Shown: in pieces, positions 62,261 to 64,000 of the stretch
Numbering within the stretch: the stretch's first letter is position 1
How the letters are laid out: the number at the start of each line of letters is the position of its first letter
Made by a program: the position numbers and the translations under genes
The notes under the pieces: generated by a model
What the model saw: only the letters and a program-made list of their open reading frames with translations
Told to the model about the DNA's origin: nothing
The model's database searches: none
Origin: ZC4RG17 sp036380875
GTDB taxonomy: Bacteria > Actinomycetota > Acidimicrobiia > Spongiisociales > ZC4RG35
DNA: 64,000 bases
Direction of reading: 5' to 3'
NCBI GenBank assembly: GCA_036380875.1
Contig: DASVDX010000101.1
Location: forward strand, 40,530 to 104,529

Positions 62261-62482
62261 TCAGCGGCCTGCATGCTGGAGCTGCTGCTCGATCCACTCT
62301 TGAACATCTGAGCGCCGATATCTGACGTGTCGGCCGACTCGGAATCCGGGTGGTCCTTCTCGTCGGTATCGCCATTGGTACAGGGTTCCGACGGGCACGC
62401 CGAGGTATCGGGCGAGTTCTTGGATTGTGATGAGATGCTCGTCGGGGGTCATGGCGTAATGGTCTTGCTCAACCCTTTCCAC
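62261..62482 (-). CDS. xis: excisionase-like MerR/AlpA helix-turn-helix protein
   Basis: This 73-residue winged-helix protein has ITIQELARYLGVPVGTLYQW and GPPGFRVGRHVRYRRSDVQE. This is the excisionase/AlpA type that bends DNA and directs integrase towards excision. It starts at GTG 62482 and precedes the integrase gene on the same strand by 46 nt. An ATG ten codons later is another possible start. Confidence 0.9.
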   Translation of the reverse strand: MERVEQDHYAMTPDEHLITIQELARYLGVPVGTLYQWRYRREGPPGFRVGRHVRYRRSDVQEWIEQQLQHAGR

Positions 62483-62538
62483 AGCCTGTCAGCCGAGTGT
62501 CGGCAACCCTTTCGAAAACCCTTGCGGGAACCCTCCAA
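62471..62538 (+). repeat. four AACCCTnnnn repeats at the excisionase promoter
   Basis: Copies start at 62471 (AACCCTTTCC), 62505 (AACCCTTTCG), 62517 (AACCCTTGCG) and 62529 (AACCCTCCAA). The last three are exactly 12 bp apart. They may bind a regulator of excision or replication. The rest of 62539-62867 shows no convincing gene. Confidence 0.5.
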
Positions 62539-62867
62539 CTCCTGGTCAGGGAGATTTCCTGGGTCTGCCGAAATTTCTTGCCCAGTTGTGGAGAGATGGT
62601 TGTTTGGCATCCGGCTGACAGGGTTTTGGGCAGTTTGGCGAAAGGGTGGTCTGGTCTTCTTCGACGTCGAAGTGGCCACCAACCTCGCCAGCAGCTGTGA
62701 TCCCCGGGTGATCGAGGCCTGGCCGGCCGTTCTGACACCCCGAGCCAGCGAGGCACTCCGCGTAACGCGGCAACCTCTCTTCCTACTGATCGATCTGACC
62801 AGCACCCAGGACTACAGCAGCACTTCTCATCCCTGCAACGACTGACGGACTGAAGGAACCAAGCCAG

Positions 62868-62942
62868 ATGACTACCACGAAAACGACCGAACGAATCAGG
62901 AACCACAGACGGGTGCACACCTGCGGTCGAAAGGGCGGGTGA
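62868..62942 (+). CDS. possible 24-residue basic peptide ahead of the relaxase
   Basis: A short ORF, ATG to TGA, encodes MTTTKTTERIRNHRRVHTCG and four more residues. AAGGA lies ten bases upstream and the stop is six bases before the relaxase ATG. Size and basic charge fit a leader or small DNA-binding peptide, but chance is possible. Confidence 0.3.
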   Translation: MTTTKTTERIRNHRRVHTCGRKGG

Positions 62943-62948
62943 GAGGCG

Positions 62949-64000
62949 ATGACGGTTCGTGTGACCACGTTGAAAGGGGCCGAAGCGGGCCGGTACTACA
63001 CAGAACGCCTGCCGTCGTATTACTTGGATGGTGGAGAACCTCCGGGCCGGTGGTGGGGTCGAGGAGCCGCCGACCTCGCCCTCGAAGGCGACATCGACGC
63101 AAAGTGCTTCCTGGCGGTGACGGCTGGTCGAGACCCCGACACCGGCAAGGACCTGGGCCGCCAGTTCGGAGAGTCCTCGGTTCGCGGGTTCGACGCCACC
63201 TTCTCCGCTCCCAAGTCCGTGTCGCTGCTCTGGGCCCTCGGCGACCAACAGACACAGGATGCCGTGTCGGAGGCTCACGACCGGGCGGTCGACGCCGTGC
63301 TCGGCTGGGTGGAAGATCACGCCCACACCAGGCTGCGCCGGAATGGTCATGTGGTCTGTGTCGACGCCGAAGGAATCATCGTTGGAGTGTTCCGCCAACA
63401 CACGTCGAGGCGCCTGGATCCCCAGCTGCACACTCATGCAGTGATCGCAAACCGGGTGAAGGCTCCGGAGGGCCGTTGGCTGGCACTCGACGCTCGGACG
63501 ATCAAGATCGATCAGCGGACCCTGTCGTCTCTCTTTCACGCCAACCTCAGATCCGAACTCACCTCCCAGCTCGGAGTGGAATGGCGGACTCCGAAGCATG
63601 GGATCGCCGAGATCGACGGGATACCCGAAGAGGTCCTCGCCGAGTTCTCCCAGCGGACCCTGGATGTCGACCGGCGGCTCGCCGAGAAGCTGAGACAGTT
63701 TCAGGAGACGATGGGACGTGAGCCGACAGCGAAGGAGCGTTGGCGGTTGGAAAGAGAGGCAGTGCTGGATAGCCGACCCGCCAAACCTCACGGCATGGCA
63801 CTCTCGGGTCTTCGCTACGACTGGCGGCAGCGGATCGTCGAGTTGGGCTACGACCCGGAATGGCTCCTACACCGGGTGATGGGCCGGCGTCTCGAGACCG
63901 CAAGCCTCGACCATGCGGCGGTCGATCGCATGGCTGAAACGGCCCTGGCGTCGGTGGGTGACCGGCAGTCGAGCTGGCGGCCCGCCGAACTCGTCCGCGA
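62949..64000 (+). CDS. MobF-type conjugative relaxase (3' end beyond the window)
   Basis: 350 codons are visible and the frame is open to the right edge. Tyrosine pairs at residues 16-17 and 24-25 (GRYYTERLPSYYLDG) match the catalytic tyrosines of TraI/TrwC. FDATFSAPKSVSLLWAL follows, and the metal-binding histidine motif is LDPQLHTHAVIANR. The relaxase nicks oriT and starts strand transfer. MobF proteins usually continue into a helicase domain, which would lie outside. GAGAGG precedes the ATG. Confidence 0.92.
   Translation, partial: MTVRVTTLKGAEAGRYYTERLPSYYLDGGEPPGRWWGRGAADLALEGDIDAKCFLAVTAGRDPDTGKDLGRQFGESSVRGFDATFSAPKSVSLLWALGDQQTQDAVSEAHDRAVDAVLGWVEDHAHTRLRRNGHVVCVDAEGIIVGVFRQHTSRRLDPQLHTHAVIANRVKAPEGRWLALDARTIKIDQRTLSSLFHANLRSELTSQLGVEWRTPKHGIAEIDGIPEEVLAEFSQRTLDVDRRLAEKLRQFQETMGREPTAKERWRLEREAVLDSRPAKPHGMALSGLRYDWRQRIVELGYDPEWLLHRVMGRRLETASLDHAAVDRMAETALASVGDRQSSWRPAELVR

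Larger units (their letters stand above)
61051..64000. mobile_element. left end of an integrative mobilizable/conjugative element
   Basis: It contains a tyrosine integrase and an excisionase directed towards tRNA-Ser(UGA) and a MobF relaxase directed away. The right end lies outside the window. The boundary at 61051 is an estimate from the tRNA and the integrase gene, since a second attachment copy cannot be seen. The integrase lies on the 5' side of the tRNA, whereas elements usually lie on the 3' side. Confidence 0.75.

Noticed and set aside
62327..62845. 172-residue plus-strand ORF across the excisionase and the following gap
   Set aside because: Its first part is antisense to the excisionase and the rest shows no fold or motif.

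Overview
The window comes from the chromosome of a high-GC actinobacterium. The evidence is the strong G/C third-position codon bias, a DosR-type dormancy cluster, the Lhr-Nei helicase/glycosylase pair, a SARP/MalT-type regulator, lysC-asd, and many genes that look leaderless. Nothing here fixes the genus. The gene mix would suit a deep-branching class such as Acidimicrobiia, but that is inference.

Layout. 1-7.3 kb: a truncated receiver protein, tRNA-Pro and a K+/H+ antiporter lead into a dormancy/stress island. The island has a CBS protein, a DosR-like response regulator, a degenerate receiver, two universal stress proteins, a CBS-BON protein, a RafH-like ribosome hibernation factor and two PNPOx-like flavin-barrel proteins. 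Four GGGAC-type dyads sit 58-79 nt ahead of its transcription units. 7.5-21.5 kb is mainly housekeeping: asd-lysC, a membrane-anchored cyclophilin, a PHP phosphoesterase, murJ, mce with a small carboxylase-epsilon-like protein, a thiolase, glpX, a class IV aminotransferase with a P-loop partner, a queuosine mannosyltransferase homologue, recR-ybaB and dnaX. 21.6-37 kb is transport-rich: two ABC-2 export systems, a PhnCDE uptake system set between a 5'-nucleotidase and a dGTPase, a beta-lactamase-like lipoprotein, enoyl-CoA hydratase, TerC, and a divergent YceI/MarR pair.

37-53 kb holds the lhr-nei pair, a PP2C/STAS/HATPase partner-switching set, a holin-like membrane protein, a DMT transporter, a large SARP/MalT-like activator with a small convergent partner, and tryptophanase. 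53-61 kb carries tRNA-Arg, two tRNA-Ser genes, membrane proteins, an MscS channel, and a four-gene operon whose regulator fuses an IclR-type HTH to a PNPOx barrel ahead of an ABC importer of the riboflavin/thiamine-precursor class. From 61.05 kb to the right edge an integrative mobilizable or conjugative element begins next to tRNA-Ser(UGA), with a tyrosine integrase, an excisionase and a MobF relaxase that runs off the window.

Two genome-wide habits stand out. Thirteen transcription units start with a TAnnnT hexamer 6-11 nt before the start codon, which suggests leaderless mRNAs. Two different tRNA genes are followed by the same CTTTGTGAAGATC hairpin. The most interesting loci are the DosR-like island with its own operators, the aminotransferase/P-loop pair without the canonical lysine, the HTH-PNPOx regulator with tandem operators, and the oversized PhnE.
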